Source: an uncultured Prevotella sp. (GTDB lineage: Bacteria; Bacteroidota; Bacteroidia; Bacteroidales; Bacteroidaceae). From it: a DNA stretch of 25,362 bases. Below the pieces are notes generated by a model that was given only the letters and a program-made list of their open reading frames with translations, was not told where the DNA came from and ran no database searches. This document shows positions 1 through 8,514 of the stretch, in pieces (position 1 is the first letter of the stretch; every line of letters starts with the position of its first letter). Location of the stretch: the NCBI GenBank assembly GCA_937906495.1, contig CALCVT010000073.1:1-25362 (forward strand), given 5' to 3'. The translations under genes and the position numbers were made by a program.

Positions 1-4
1 TGAA

Positions 5-640
5 ATGGCAATGAAAAGAGCAAAAATCAAGTCGATTCCTTACGAGGAATTCAAGGACAACGAGACTTATGAGAAACTCGTTGCTGAACTTAACGCCGGC
101 GGCGCTAATGTATTGGTGCGCAAGCTGGACGACCTCATCGACTGGGGCCGTTCTAACTCTCTCTGGCCTTTGACGTTTGCAACCAGCTGCTGTGGTATTG
201 AGTTTATGGCAGTATGTGCAGCCCGTTACGACATTGCCCGCTTCGGTTTTGAGGTGACGCGTAACAGCCCCCGTCAGGCCGACGTTATCCTGGTATGCGG
301 TACCATTACAACCAAAATGGCTCCCGTATTGCGCCGTTTGTACGACCAGATGGCCGATCCTAAGTATGTAGTAGCTATTGGTGGCTGCTCTATCTCGGGA
401 GGTCCGTTCAATAAGTCGTATCATGTGGTGAACGGTGTGGATAAAATCATTCCCGTAGATGTATACGTGCCCGGATGCCCTCCGCGTCCTGAGTCATTTC
501 TCTATGGCATGATGCAGCTGCAGCGTATTGTGAAAGTTGAAAACTTCTTTGGTACTACCAACCGTAAGGAAAAAGATCCCTACAAGCAGGTGGCCGAACA
601 GAAGTGTGAAGAAATTTATAAAGAGGAGGAACAGGCATGA
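5..640 (+). CDS. nuoB: NADH-quinone oxidoreductase subunit B (complex I, N2 cluster subunit)
   Basis: This subunit of the complex I peripheral arm carries iron-sulfur cluster N2, the last electron carrier before quinone. The 211-residue protein has the expected cluster ligands: adjacent Cys62-Cys63 (in TSCCGIEF), Cys128 (in GGCSISGG) and Cys158 (in VPGCPPRPE). The first ATG at 5 is used here; a second ATG at 11 is equally possible because the conserved core begins much later. The window opens with TGA, which could be the stop of an upstream nuoA, but only those bases are visible. Its stop overlaps the nuoCD start in an ATGA, indicating translational coupling. The C-terminal tail after about residue 185 is charged and probably not conserved. 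Identification is secure from the motifs and the operon. Confidence 0.97.
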   Translation: MAMKRAKIKSIPYEEFKDNETYEKLVAELNAGGANVLVRKLDDLIDWGRSNSLWPLTFATSCCGIEFMAVCAARYDIARFGFEVTRNSPRQADVILVCGTITTKMAPVLRRLYDQMADPKYVVAIGGCSISGGPFNKSYHVVNGVDKIIPVDVYVPGCPPRPESFLYGMMQLQRIVKVENFFGTTNRKEKDPYKQVAEQKCEEIYKEEEQA

Positions 641-2319
641 GCGAAGAACTGAAACCGCAAGTAACAAATACTGAGAGTGCAGAGCCCGCAGCCAAGCCTG
701 CTGCCAAACCCGTAGCTGCCAAGCCTGCTGCAGCCCCTGCAAAACCTGCCGTAAACGAACTCAAGCCTAAGGTGGTTTCGCCGGCAGAACTACATGCTGA
801 AATGAAGCGTCTGCACGATGCCGAAGGTATGGACTTTTTGTTGAACCTTACCGGCGTAGACTGGATGGACGAAGGCCTTGGCGTGGTTTACCAGGTAGAA
901 TCGACAGCAACCGGCAAACAAGCTTGTGTGAAGTGTGTGTCGGCCGACCGCGAGCACCCGGCAATCCCCTCTGTAAGCGACCTTTGGGACATTGCTCTTA
1001 CTTATGAGCGCGAAGTGTACGACTTCTATGGCATCATCTTTACCGGACACCCCGATATGCGCCGTCTTTTTATGCGCGAAGACTGGGTGGGATATCCCTT
1101 CCGTAAGGACGATGAAACCGAGAAGGAAAATCCGTTGCGCATGACCAACGAACCGCTTAGCGACGTAACCAGCGAGTATCAACTTCAAAGCGACGGCACG
1201 CTGACTAAGGTGGAACATACCATCTTTAATGCCGACGACTATGTAGTGAACATCGGTCCGCAGCACCCTTCGACCCACGGTGTATTGCACTTCCGTGTAG
1301 CGCTTGAAGGTGAAATAATCCGTAAGATAGACCCCGTTCTCGGCTACATCCATCGTGGTGTGGAGAAAATAAGCGAGAATATGACCTATCCGCAGACATT
1401 GGCTTTGACCGACCGTTTGGACTACCTCGGTGCCATGCAGAACCGCCATGCGCTTTGTATGTGTATTGAGCAGGCAATGGGAGTGGAAGTAAGCGACCGC
1501 GTGCAAGTAATCCGTACGATTATGGATGAGTTGCAGCGTATCGACTCGCACATCCTTTTCTTTGGCTGTCTTTGTCAGGACTTGGGTGCAACCACTGCAT
1601 TCCTTTATGCCTTCCGCGATCGCGAGAAGATTCTCGATATCTTTGAAGAAACATGTGGCGGACGCCTCATCTTGAACTATAACACCATTGGCGGTGTGAT
1701 GTCCGATATACATCCCAATTTCGTAAAGCGTGTCAAAGAGTTCATTCCTTACATGCGTAAGAATATTCAGGAGTATCATGACATCTTTACCGGAAACGTG
1801 ATTTTCCAGAACCGTTCGAAGGGCGTAGGCGTACTGACCAAAGAACAGGTCATCTCGTTTGGCTGTACCGGTGGTACCGGTCGTGCCTCGGGTTGGCACA
1901 ACGACTTGCGTAAGATTCGCCCGTATGCTGCTTACGACCGCGTTCAGTTTAACGAAGTGGTTCGTACAGAAGGCGACTCTTTTGCCCGCTACATGATACG
2001 TCTCGACGAAATCCTCGAAAGTCTCAATATTATTGAGCAGCTTATCGACAATATTCCCGAGGGCAACTATCAGGAGAAGATGAAACCAATCATCAAACTT
2101 CCTGCAGGAACCTTCTTTAGCGAGGTCGAAGGCAGCCGTGGACGTATGGGCGTATACATCGAGAGCAAGGGCGACAAGTCTCCCTACCGCCTGCACTACC
2201 GTTCTACCGGTTTACCCTTGGTAGCTGTGATGCACACTGCATGTCAGAACAATATGCTGGCCGACCTTATTACCATCGGTGGAACCGTAGACTACGTAGT
2301 GCCCGATATCGACCGTTAA
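637..2319 (+). CDS. nuoCD: NADH-quinone oxidoreductase fused subunits C and D
   Basis: This is a fusion of the two complex I subunits that link the N2 cluster to the quinone-binding pocket. The NuoC part covers roughly residues 45-165 and contains the family signature at 123-157 (YEREVYDFYG, then GHPDMRRLF). The NuoD part begins near residue 200 with GPQHPSTHG (207-215), a loop that lines the quinone site, and ends with the usual TVDYVVPDIDR-type tail. NuoC-NuoD fusion is a known arrangement in several bacterial groups, including Bacteroidetes. Residues 15-38 form a low-complexity stretch of alanine, lysine and proline before the NuoC fold, probably a disordered extension. The start overlaps the nuoB stop. 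After the stop there are 97 bases before nuoH. Confidence 0.96.
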   Translation: MSEELKPQVTNTESAEPAAKPAAKPVAAKPAAAPAKPAVNELKPKVVSPAELHAEMKRLHDAEGMDFLLNLTGVDWMDEGLGVVYQVESTATGKQACVKCVSADREHPAIPSVSDLWDIALTYEREVYDFYGIIFTGHPDMRRLFMREDWVGYPFRKDDETEKENPLRMTNEPLSDVTSEYQLQSDGTLTKVEHTIFNADDYVVNIGPQHPSTHGVLHFRVALEGEIIRKIDPVLGYIHRGVEKISENMTYPQTLALTDRLDYLGAMQNRHALCMCIEQAMGVEVSDRVQVIRTIMDELQRIDSHILFFGCLCQDLGATTAFLYAFRDREKILDIFEETCGGRLILNYNTIGGVMSDIHPNFVKRVKEFIPYMRKNIQEYHDIFTGNVIFQNRSKGVGVLTKEQVISFGCTGGTGRASGWHNDLRKIRPYAAYDRVQFNEVVRTEGDSFARYMIRLDEILESLNIIEQLIDNIPEGNYQEKMKPIIKLPAGTFFSEVEGSRGRMGVYIESKGDKSPYRLHYRSTGLPLVAVMHTACQNNMLADLITIGGTVDYVVPDIDR

Positions 2320-2416
2320 CTGAGTTGTTCAATACAGATAGCCGGCAGTCTTTCGCAACAAGTTTAACTCGTGTAGCGCAAAGGATTACCGGAATCAGTA
2401 ACCCATACGATAAACA
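2320..2416 (+). other. Untranslated gap between nuoCD and nuoH
   Basis: This stretch of 97 bases sits where many bacteria carry nuoE, nuoF and nuoG. I see no reading frame resembling those subunits and no convincing terminator or promoter. It is longer than most other junctions in this operon, which are below 30 bases. Confidence 0.5.
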
Positions 2417-3502
2417 ATGTTCGACTTTTCAATAGTTTCAACTTGGCTTCACAGCTTTCTGACGCAGACGTGTGGCTTTGCCGAATGGGGTGCCATTCTG
2501 ACTGAGAGCATCCTGGTGGCACTGGTCATCATCACGCTGTATGCTGTGTTTGCTATAGCCCTTATCTACATGGAGCGCAAGGTCTGCGCAGCTTTCCAGT
2601 GCCGCCTTGGCCCGATGCGTGTAGGTAAATGGGGTGTACTCCAGGTGTTCAGCGACGTGTTCAAAATGCTGACCAAGGAGATTATCAGCATGCGACAGAG
2701 CGACCTCTTCCTTCACAACCTGGCTCCCTTTATGGTGGTGACGGCTTCAATGGTAACCTTTGCATGTCTGCCCTGGAACAAGGGTGCGCACATTATCGAC
2801 TTTAATGTCGGCGTGTTCTTCTTCCTGGCTATTTCTTCAATTGGCGTGGTAGGTATTCTGCTTGCCGGTTGGAGTAGTAATAACAAGTATTCGCTGATTG
2901 GTGCTATGCGAAGCGGTGCGCAGATTATCAGCTACGAACTTTCGATAGGCATGACTATGCTTGCCATGATTTGCCTTACTGGAACCATGTCGTTCAGCGA
3001 AATTTGCCAAGACCAATATGTAAATGGCTGGAACCTGTTCCGTGGACATATTCCCGCAGTGATAGCCTTCTTTATTTATCTGGTGGCAGGTAATGCTGAG
3101 TGTAACCGTGGCCCCTTCGACTTGCCTGAGTGTGAAAGTGAGTTGACCGCAGGTTACCATACCGAGTATTCGGGTATGCACTTTGGTTACTACTATCTTG
3201 CCGAGTACTTGAACCTCTTTATCTGTGCCGGTATGGCTTCGACCATCTTCCTGGGTGGTTGGGCTCCTCTGCACATCTACGGCCTCGAAGCCTTTAATGG
3301 TGTGATGGACTATATCCCTGGTGCAGTGTGGTTCATTGGTAAAACTTTCTTTGTGATATTCTTGCTTATGTGGCTCCGTTGGACATTCCCCCGCCTGCGA
3401 ATCGACCAGATTCTTTCGTTGGAGTGGAAGTACCTCGTGCCTTTTAGCATGGTAAACCTTGTCCTCATGGCTCTTTGCGTAGCTATGGGCTGGCATTTCT
3501 AA
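2417..3502 (+). CDS. nuoH: NADH-quinone oxidoreductase subunit H (membrane, quinone-site subunit)
   Basis: NuoH is the membrane subunit that joins the peripheral arm to the proton-pumping arm and forms the entrance of the quinone chamber. The 361-residue protein is strongly hydrophobic, with about eight membrane helices. The family blocks are clear: YMERK (51-55) followed by RLGPMRVGKWG, and NRGPFDLPECESELTAG (230-246) followed by YHTEYSG, both carrying the conserved acidic and arginine residues of the quinone-side loops. The start at 2417 lies just before the first hydrophobic helix. It is followed by nuoI with only 15 bases to the preferred ATG. Confidence 0.97.
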   Translation: MFDFSIVSTWLHSFLTQTCGFAEWGAILTESILVALVIITLYAVFAIALIYMERKVCAAFQCRLGPMRVGKWGVLQVFSDVFKMLTKEIISMRQSDLFLHNLAPFMVVTASMVTFACLPWNKGAHIIDFNVGVFFFLAISSIGVVGILLAGWSSNNKYSLIGAMRSGAQIISYELSIGMTMLAMICLTGTMSFSEICQDQYVNGWNLFRGHIPAVIAFFIYLVAGNAECNRGPFDLPECESELTAGYHTEYSGMHFGYYYLAEYLNLFICAGMASTIFLGGWAPLHIYGLEAFNGVMDYIPGAVWFIGKTFFVIFLLMWLRWTFPRLRIDQILSLEWKYLVPFSMVNLVLMALCVAMGWHF

Positions 3503-3517
3503 TTGGTAAATACACTC

Positions 3518-3982
3518 ATGGAAGAAAAAAGTTATATAGGCGGAATCCTGGATGGCGTAAAGAGCCTTGGCACAGGTTTGAAAACAACTATGCGCGAGTT
3601 CTTTACCCCCAAGATTACCGAGCAATATCCTGAGAACCGTGCGACAAACGTGATGTTCGATCGTTTTCGCGGTTCACTCACGATGCCCCATAATGAGCAG
3701 AATGAGCACAAGTGTGTAGGTTGCGGTCTTTGCCAGATGGCTTGCCCCAACGGCACAATCAAGGTGACGAGTGAGTTCTATGAAACTCCCGACGGCAAGA
3801 AGAAAAAACGTCTCGTTAAGTATGAGTACGACCTTGGCTCTTGCATGTTTTGCCAACTCTGCACCCGTGCTTGTCCTCACAATGCCATTACCTTTGATCA
3901 AAGTTACGAGAATGCAGTCTTCGACCGTACCAAACTCGTAAAGACGCTCAATCACGAGGGCTCGAAGGTTCAAGAAAAGTAA
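3518..3982 (+). CDS. nuoI: NADH-quinone oxidoreductase subunit I (two 4Fe-4S clusters)
   Basis: This is the ferredoxin-like peripheral-arm subunit that passes electrons through clusters N6a and N6b to N2 in NuoB. With the ATG at 3518 the protein has 154 residues. Two CxxCxxCxxxCP motifs are present: Cys66, 69, 72, 76 and Cys109, 112, 115, 119. A TTG at 3503, directly after the nuoH stop, would add five residues (MVNTL); the ATG is preferred because it is the stronger start codon and nothing conserved lies between the two. There is a 174-base gap to nuoJ, the largest in the operon. Confidence 0.95.
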   Translation: MEEKSYIGGILDGVKSLGTGLKTTMREFFTPKITEQYPENRATNVMFDRFRGSLTMPHNEQNEHKCVGCGLCQMACPNGTIKVTSEFYETPDGKKKKRLVKYEYDLGSCMFCQLCTRACPHNAITFDQSYENAVFDRTKLVKTLNHEGSKVQEK

Positions 3983-4156
3983 CAGGACGACCGGCAGCAG
4001 ACGGCGTAGCTCAAATTCCACCAGCTATTGTGCGTAACGTTTTATTTTGATAGAATTCAATTTGTGATATTACGTACGCCAATCCGGTTCTCAATCGGTT
4101 ATTGCCGATGCCATTTCGCTTACACCGCCTCTGCCGCCACAAATTAAACAAGTTTC
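3983..4156 (+). other. Untranslated gap between nuoI and nuoJ
   Basis: These 174 bases carry no credible gene. They include an A/T-rich patch near 4040-4070 that could hold a weak promoter-like sequence (TTATTTTG, one mismatch from TAnnTTTG), but no clear partner box. No terminator-like hairpin followed by a T-run is evident, so read-through from nuoI to nuoJ is expected. Confidence 0.4.
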
Positions 4157-4678
4157 ATGGATTCACAAAATATCATGTTCGTCATCCTGGCAGTATTGAT
4201 TGTGCTGTCGTCTTTTGCGACGGTAATGACCAAAAGCATAGTGCGCGCTGCCACCTATCTGCTTTTCGTGCTTTTGGGCACAGCAGGTTTGTACTTTTTG
4301 ATGGGCTACACGTTTTTGGGTTCCGTTCAGGTAATGGTATATGCCGGCGGTATCATTGTGCTTTACGTGTTCTCCATCTTGCTTACCGAAGGAGCGAAGG
4401 AAGAGACATTCAAGCGTAAGGTAAAGGACGCATCCTGGGGATTTCTCCTCAGTTTGGTAGGTTTTGGAACCTTTGTTTGGATTGTACTCACTCACAACTT
4501 CAAGGCGCAAGTGCTTTCAGCTCCTAGCGAAACAGCCCAGGCTGCTACATCAATTCAGTCAATTGGTCTTAATATGCTCTCAACGGGCGAAAACGGCTAC
4601 TTGCTTCCATTCGAGGCTGTCAGTGTGCTGTTGCTTGCCTGCATTGTAGGTGCGTTATTGATTGCCCGTAAACGTTAA
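4157..4678 (+). CDS. nuoJ: NADH-quinone oxidoreductase subunit J (membrane)
   Basis: NuoJ is a small membrane subunit of complex I; its third helix includes the flexible segment associated with coupling. The 173-residue protein has about five membrane helices. The typical block LMGYTFLGSVQVMVYAGGII, with the conserved tyrosine and glycines, is at about residues 49-68. Length and position between nuoI and nuoK fit the family. The gap to nuoK is 17 bases. Confidence 0.95.
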   Translation: MDSQNIMFVILAVLIVLSSFATVMTKSIVRAATYLLFVLLGTAGLYFLMGYTFLGSVQVMVYAGGIIVLYVFSILLTEGAKEETFKRKVKDASWGFLLSLVGFGTFVWIVLTHNFKAQVLSAPSETAQAATSIQSIGLNMLSTGENGYLLPFEAVSVLLLACIVGALLIARKR

Positions 4679-4695
4679 CCCTTAAAACGTTCATT

Positions 4696-5004
4696 ATGAT
4701 TCAGTTGGAATATATTCTTATCATTTCGGCCGTAATGATGTTTGCTGGCGTTTTCGGCTTCCTTACGCGTCGCAGCACATTGGCCATCCTTCTATCGGTC
4801 GAGTTGATGCTCAATGCAACCGACCTTAACTTTGCAGTGTTCAACCGCATGCTTTATCCCGAAGGTAATGAGGGCTATTTCTTTGCATTGTTCTCTATCG
4901 CCATATCGGCAGCAGAGAGTGCTATAGCCATAGCTATCATGATTAACATCTACCGAATGGTCAAGAACATACAGGTAGATGAACTCGAGAAGATGAAGTG
5001 GTAG
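4696..5004 (+). CDS. nuoK: NADH-quinone oxidoreductase subunit K (membrane, MrpC-like)
   Basis: This 102-residue subunit has three membrane helices and is related to the MrpC antiporter component. It carries two glutamates in the positions expected for proton transfer: Glu36 (in SVELMLN) and Glu74 (in SAAESAIAIAI), matching Glu36 and Glu72 of Escherichia coli NuoK. The length is normal. It is followed by nuoL after 27 bases, with an A-rich stretch just before the nuoL start. Confidence 0.96.
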   Translation: MIQLEYILIISAVMMFAGVFGFLTRRSTLAILLSVELMLNATDLNFAVFNRMLYPEGNEGYFFALFSIAISAAESAIAIAIMINIYRMVKNIQVDELEKMKW

Positions 5005-5031
5005 ATAATAAGCCTGTAAACTTAACAAAAA

Positions 5032-6936
5032 ATGGAATCAACAATATTCATCCTTTTGCTGCCATTCTTCTCGTTCCTCCTTTTAGGAGTTTTCGGTAAA
5101 TGGTTCAGCCATAAAGCAGCGGGTATGTTGGGTACTGCCGTATTGCTCGTGGTGGCGGCTTTGTCGTATGCCACAGCTTACGAGTACTTCTTCAATACTG
5201 CTCGTACGGCCGAAGGCGTGCTTCCTACGCTCATGCCTTACAACTTCAAGTGGCTGCCCTTCTTTGTGGAGGGATTGAGCTTTGATATGGGTATTATGAT
5301 AGACCCCATTTCGGTGATGATGTTAATTGTCATCTCAACGGTGTCGCTCATGGTACATATTTACTCCTTTGGTTATATGCATGGCGAGCGCGGTTTTCAG
5401 CGTTACTATGCTTTCCTCAGCCTGTTCACTATGTCGATGTTGGGCTTGGTTGTAGCCACCAACATCTTCCAGATGTATATGTTCTGGGAGTTGGTAGGTG
5501 TATCATCCTATCTGCTCATCGGTTTCTATTACACTTCGCCAGCAGCCATTTCTGCTTCAAAGAAGGCCTTCATTGTAACACGTTTTGCCGACCTCTTCTT
5601 CCTTATAGGTATCCTTATTTACGGGTATTATTGTAAGTCGTTCGGTTTTGAATTCCATCAGGAAGGCTTTGCCCAGGGAGCTATGATGCTTCCGACGGCC
5701 TTGTTCTTGATGTTTATCGGTGGTGCAGGTAAAAGTGCAATGTTCCCTCTTCACATTTGGCTTCCCGATGCGATGGAAGGTCCTACCCCTGTGTCGGCTC
5801 TTATCCACGCAGCAACTATGGTTGTTGCCGGTGTGTTCCAGATTGCCCGTCTCTTCCCCTTGTGGGTAGAATATGCCCCCGGCACCCTTCACATCGTAGC
5901 ATGGGTTGGTGCATTCACGGCCTTCTATGCAGCAGCAGTAGCCTGCTGTCAGAGCGATATTAAGCGTGTACTTGCTTTCTCAACTATTTCGCAGATTGCC
6001 TTTATGATGGTTTCGCTCGGTGTATGTACCGAGTATGTTACCGGACATGAGCATGTAGGTTCATTAGGTTATATGGCTTCGATGTTCCACCTCTTTACTC
6101 ATGCCATGTTTAAGGCATTGCTCTTCTTGGGAGCGGGTTGTATTATCCATGCCGTACATAGCAACGAAATGTCGGCAATGGGAGGCTTGCGCAAATATAT
6201 GCCCATTACTCACATCACCTTCTTGATAGCCTGTCTGGCTATTTCGGGTATTCCTCCCTTCTCAGGTTTCTTCTCGAAAGACGAAATCCTTACGGCAGCC
6301 TTTGCCTATATGCCCGCAATGGGTTGGATTATGACTGCCATTGCAGCCATGACCGCTTTCTATATGTTCCGTTTGTACTACGGCATTTTCTGGGGAACCG
6401 AGAATGTTGAACTTCATGCCAAGCATACTCCCCACGAGGCTCCTTTGTGCATGACCTTCCCTTTAATGTTCCTGGCTGTTGTTACCTGTGTGGCAGGTTT
6501 CATACCTTTCGGTCATTTTGTAAGCGCCGATGGTCAGCTCTACGACATACATCTCGACTGGAACGTAGCAGGTACATCTATTGTTATAGCTGTAGCTTCC
6601 ATCTTCCTGGCCACTTACATGTATATTGGCAAGCGTCAGCCCAAGGCCGATGCACTCGCCGAGAAATTCGCTTCGCTCCATCAGTGGGCCTATAAGCGCT
6701 TTTACCTCGATGAGGTTTACCAGTATATTACACATCGCATCATCTTTGCCCGCGTGTCCAAGCCCATTGCCTGGTTCGACCACCACATTGTAGATGGCTT
6801 CTTCAACTTCCTGGCCTGGGGCACCCATGCGCTGAGTTTCCGCATTCGCGGTTTCCAAAGCGGTTCGGTGCAGAAGTACGCTTATGTATTCCTGCTCGGC
6901 ACGTTGACTCTGCTGGCAATCATGGCGTTCGCTTAG
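5032..6936 (+). CDS. nuoL: NADH-quinone oxidoreductase subunit L (antiporter-like proton pump)
   Basis: NuoL is the distal proton-pumping subunit of complex I, related to MrpA. The 634-residue protein has the full-length architecture, including a long C-terminal region that would form the lateral helix and last membrane helix. Key ion-path residues are in place: Glu153 (MFWELVGVSS), Lys234 (GGAGKSAMFPLH) and the block WLPDAMEGPTPVSALIHAAT (243-262), equivalent to the Glu144 and Lys229 regions in E. coli. The second antiporter half includes GIPPFSGFFSKDE. The gap to nuoM is 24 bases. Confidence 0.97.
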   Translation: MESTIFILLLPFFSFLLLGVFGKWFSHKAAGMLGTAVLLVVAALSYATAYEYFFNTARTAEGVLPTLMPYNFKWLPFFVEGLSFDMGIMIDPISVMMLIVISTVSLMVHIYSFGYMHGERGFQRYYAFLSLFTMSMLGLVVATNIFQMYMFWELVGVSSYLLIGFYYTSPAAISASKKAFIVTRFADLFFLIGILIYGYYCKSFGFEFHQEGFAQGAMMLPTALFLMFIGGAGKSAMFPLHIWLPDAMEGPTPVSALIHAATMVVAGVFQIARLFPLWVEYAPGTLHIVAWVGAFTAFYAAAVACCQSDIKRVLAFSTISQIAFMMVSLGVCTEYVTGHEHVGSLGYMASMFHLFTHAMFKALLFLGAGCIIHAVHSNEMSAMGGLRKYMPITHITFLIACLAISGIPPFSGFFSKDEILTAAFAYMPAMGWIMTAIAAMTAFYMFRLYYGIFWGTENVELHAKHTPHEAPLCMTFPLMFLAVVTCVAGFIPFGHFVSADGQLYDIHLDWNVAGTSIVIAVASIFLATYMYIGKRQPKADALAEKFASLHQWAYKRFYLDEVYQYITHRIIFARVSKPIAWFDHHIVDGFFNFLAWGTHALSFRIRGFQSGSVQKYAYVFLLGTLTLLAIMAFA

Positions 6937-6960
6937 TTTTAACAGAACAAATTTACAACA

Positions 6961-8493
6961 ATGAATTTCTTATCATTATTTGTACTCATTCCCTTGGTCA
7001 TGCTGCTTGGCTTGTGGCTGGCCCGCGATGTGAAGGGCGTACGTGCTGTGATGGTAGCAGGTAGTACGGCGTTGCTTATACTGGCAGCCTATTTAACCGT
7101 AACCTTTATCGGTGACCGTGCAGCCGGTGCAACCGACGAGATGCTCTATACAGCTTCATTTAATTGGATTGAGCCGCTTCATATCAAATATTCGGTAGGT
7201 GTCGATGGCATATCAGTAGCTATGCTGCTACTGTCTGCAGTCATCGTCTTTACCGGAACCTTTGCCTCCTGGCAACTCAAGCCCCTTACAAAGGAATATT
7301 TCCTTTGGTTCACACTGTTGAGTCTTGGTGTATTTGGCTTCTTCATCTCTATCGACATGTTCGCCATGTTCATGTTCTACGAGGTTGCCCTTATTCCCAT
7401 GTATTTGCTTATTGGTGTATGGGGTAGCGGTAAAAAGGAGTATGCTGCCATGAAACTCACCCTTATGCTTATGGGTGGATCGGCTTTCCTGATGTGTGGT
7501 ATCTTTGGTATCTTCTATGGAGCCGGCGGCAATACTATGAACATTGTAGAGATTGCCAACCACACAGGTGGTGCCCATGCTATTGACTTCACGCAGCAGT
7601 GCATCTGGTTCCCTCTTACGTTCATTGGTTTCGGTGTGCTCGGTGCCCTCTTCCCCTTCCACACCTGGAGCCCCGATGGTCACGCTTCAGCCCCTACGGC
7701 TGTATCCATGCTCCATGCCGGTGTATTAATGAAGTTGGGTGGCTATGGATGCTTCCGTATTGCCATGTACCTCATGCCCGATGCAGCTAATGAGTTAAGC
7801 TGGATATTCCTTATCCTTACAGGTATCTCGGTTGTTTATGGTGCTTTCTCAGCTTGTGTGCAGACCGACCTCAAGTATATCAACGCCTACAGTTCGGTTT
7901 CGCACTGCGGCTTGGTACTCTTTGCCATCCTCATGCTTAATCAAACAGCTTGTACAGGTGCAGTGCTCCAGATGCTTAGCCACGGTTTGATGACGGCCCT
8001 CTTCTTTGCCCTTATCGGTATGATTTACGGCCGTACACATACCCGTGATATCCGCGAGTTGAATGGTTTAATGCGCATTATGCCTTTCCTTTCAGTAGGC
8101 TACATCCTTGCAGGTTTAGCTAACCTTGGACTTCCCGGTTTCTCTGGTTTTATTGCCGAGATGACAATCTTTGTAGGTTCGTTCCAAAATGCCGATACCT
8201 TCCACCGCGTGCTCACTATTGCAGCTTGTACCAGTATTGTAGTAACAGCTGTGTACATTTTGCGCGTTGTAGGTAAAATACTCTATGGTACCTGTACCAA
8301 CGAGCATCATTTGCAGCTTACAGATGCCACGTGGGACGAGCGCTTCTCGGTTATCTGTCTAATCCTTGCTGTTGCTGGTCTTGGTATGGCTCCCTTCTGG
8401 GTAAGCGATATGATTTCGAATGGTGTAGCTCCTATTGTCAATCATATTCATACTGCTACGGTTACAGTATCGGGATGCAACCCCTTCCTTTAA
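6961..8493 (+). CDS. nuoM: NADH-quinone oxidoreductase subunit M (antiporter-like proton pump)
   Basis: NuoM is the second antiporter-like pump of complex I, here 510 residues with about 14 membrane helices. Glu141 (MFYEVALIPMYL) and Lys258 (GVLMKLGGYG) match E. coli Glu144 and Lys265, and the later FIAEMTIFVGS block carries the expected glutamate. The segment FGVLGALFPFHTWSPDGH (224-241) aligns with E. coli FAVKMPMVPLHGWLPDAH, which puts Leu227 where the helix-7 lysine (Lys234) normally sits. Identity as NuoM is secure; the effect of the substitution is unknown. The gap to nuoN is 21 bases. Confidence 0.96.
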   Translation: MNFLSLFVLIPLVMLLGLWLARDVKGVRAVMVAGSTALLILAAYLTVTFIGDRAAGATDEMLYTASFNWIEPLHIKYSVGVDGISVAMLLLSAVIVFTGTFASWQLKPLTKEYFLWFTLLSLGVFGFFISIDMFAMFMFYEVALIPMYLLIGVWGSGKKEYAAMKLTLMLMGGSAFLMCGIFGIFYGAGGNTMNIVEIANHTGGAHAIDFTQQCIWFPLTFIGFGVLGALFPFHTWSPDGHASAPTAVSMLHAGVLMKLGGYGCFRIAMYLMPDAANELSWIFLILTGISVVYGAFSACVQTDLKYINAYSSVSHCGLVLFAILMLNQTACTGAVLQMLSHGLMTALFFALIGMIYGRTHTRDIRELNGLMRIMPFLSVGYILAGLANLGLPGFSGFIAEMTIFVGSFQNADTFHRVLTIAACTSIVVTAVYILRVVGKILYGTCTNEHHLQLTDATWDERFSVICLILAVAGLGMAPFWVSDMISNGVAPIVNHIHTATVTVSGCNPFL

Positions 8494-8514
8494 TCTCATA
8501 AACTACAATTAAAA

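Noticed and set aside
790..2196. Long minus-strand open frame inside nuoCD
   Set aside because: It is the antisense shadow of the well-supported nuoCD gene. Its translation shows no family motif and there is no promoter or spacing to support it.
2837..3625. Minus-strand open frame of 262 codons across nuoH and nuoI
   Set aside because: It overlaps two certain genes in antisense and its composition (many His, Thr and Lys) is that of a shadow frame.
4030..4075. Possible internal promoter between nuoI and nuoJ
   Set aside because: Only a one-mismatch -7-like box in A/T-rich DNA was found, with no convincing -33 partner.
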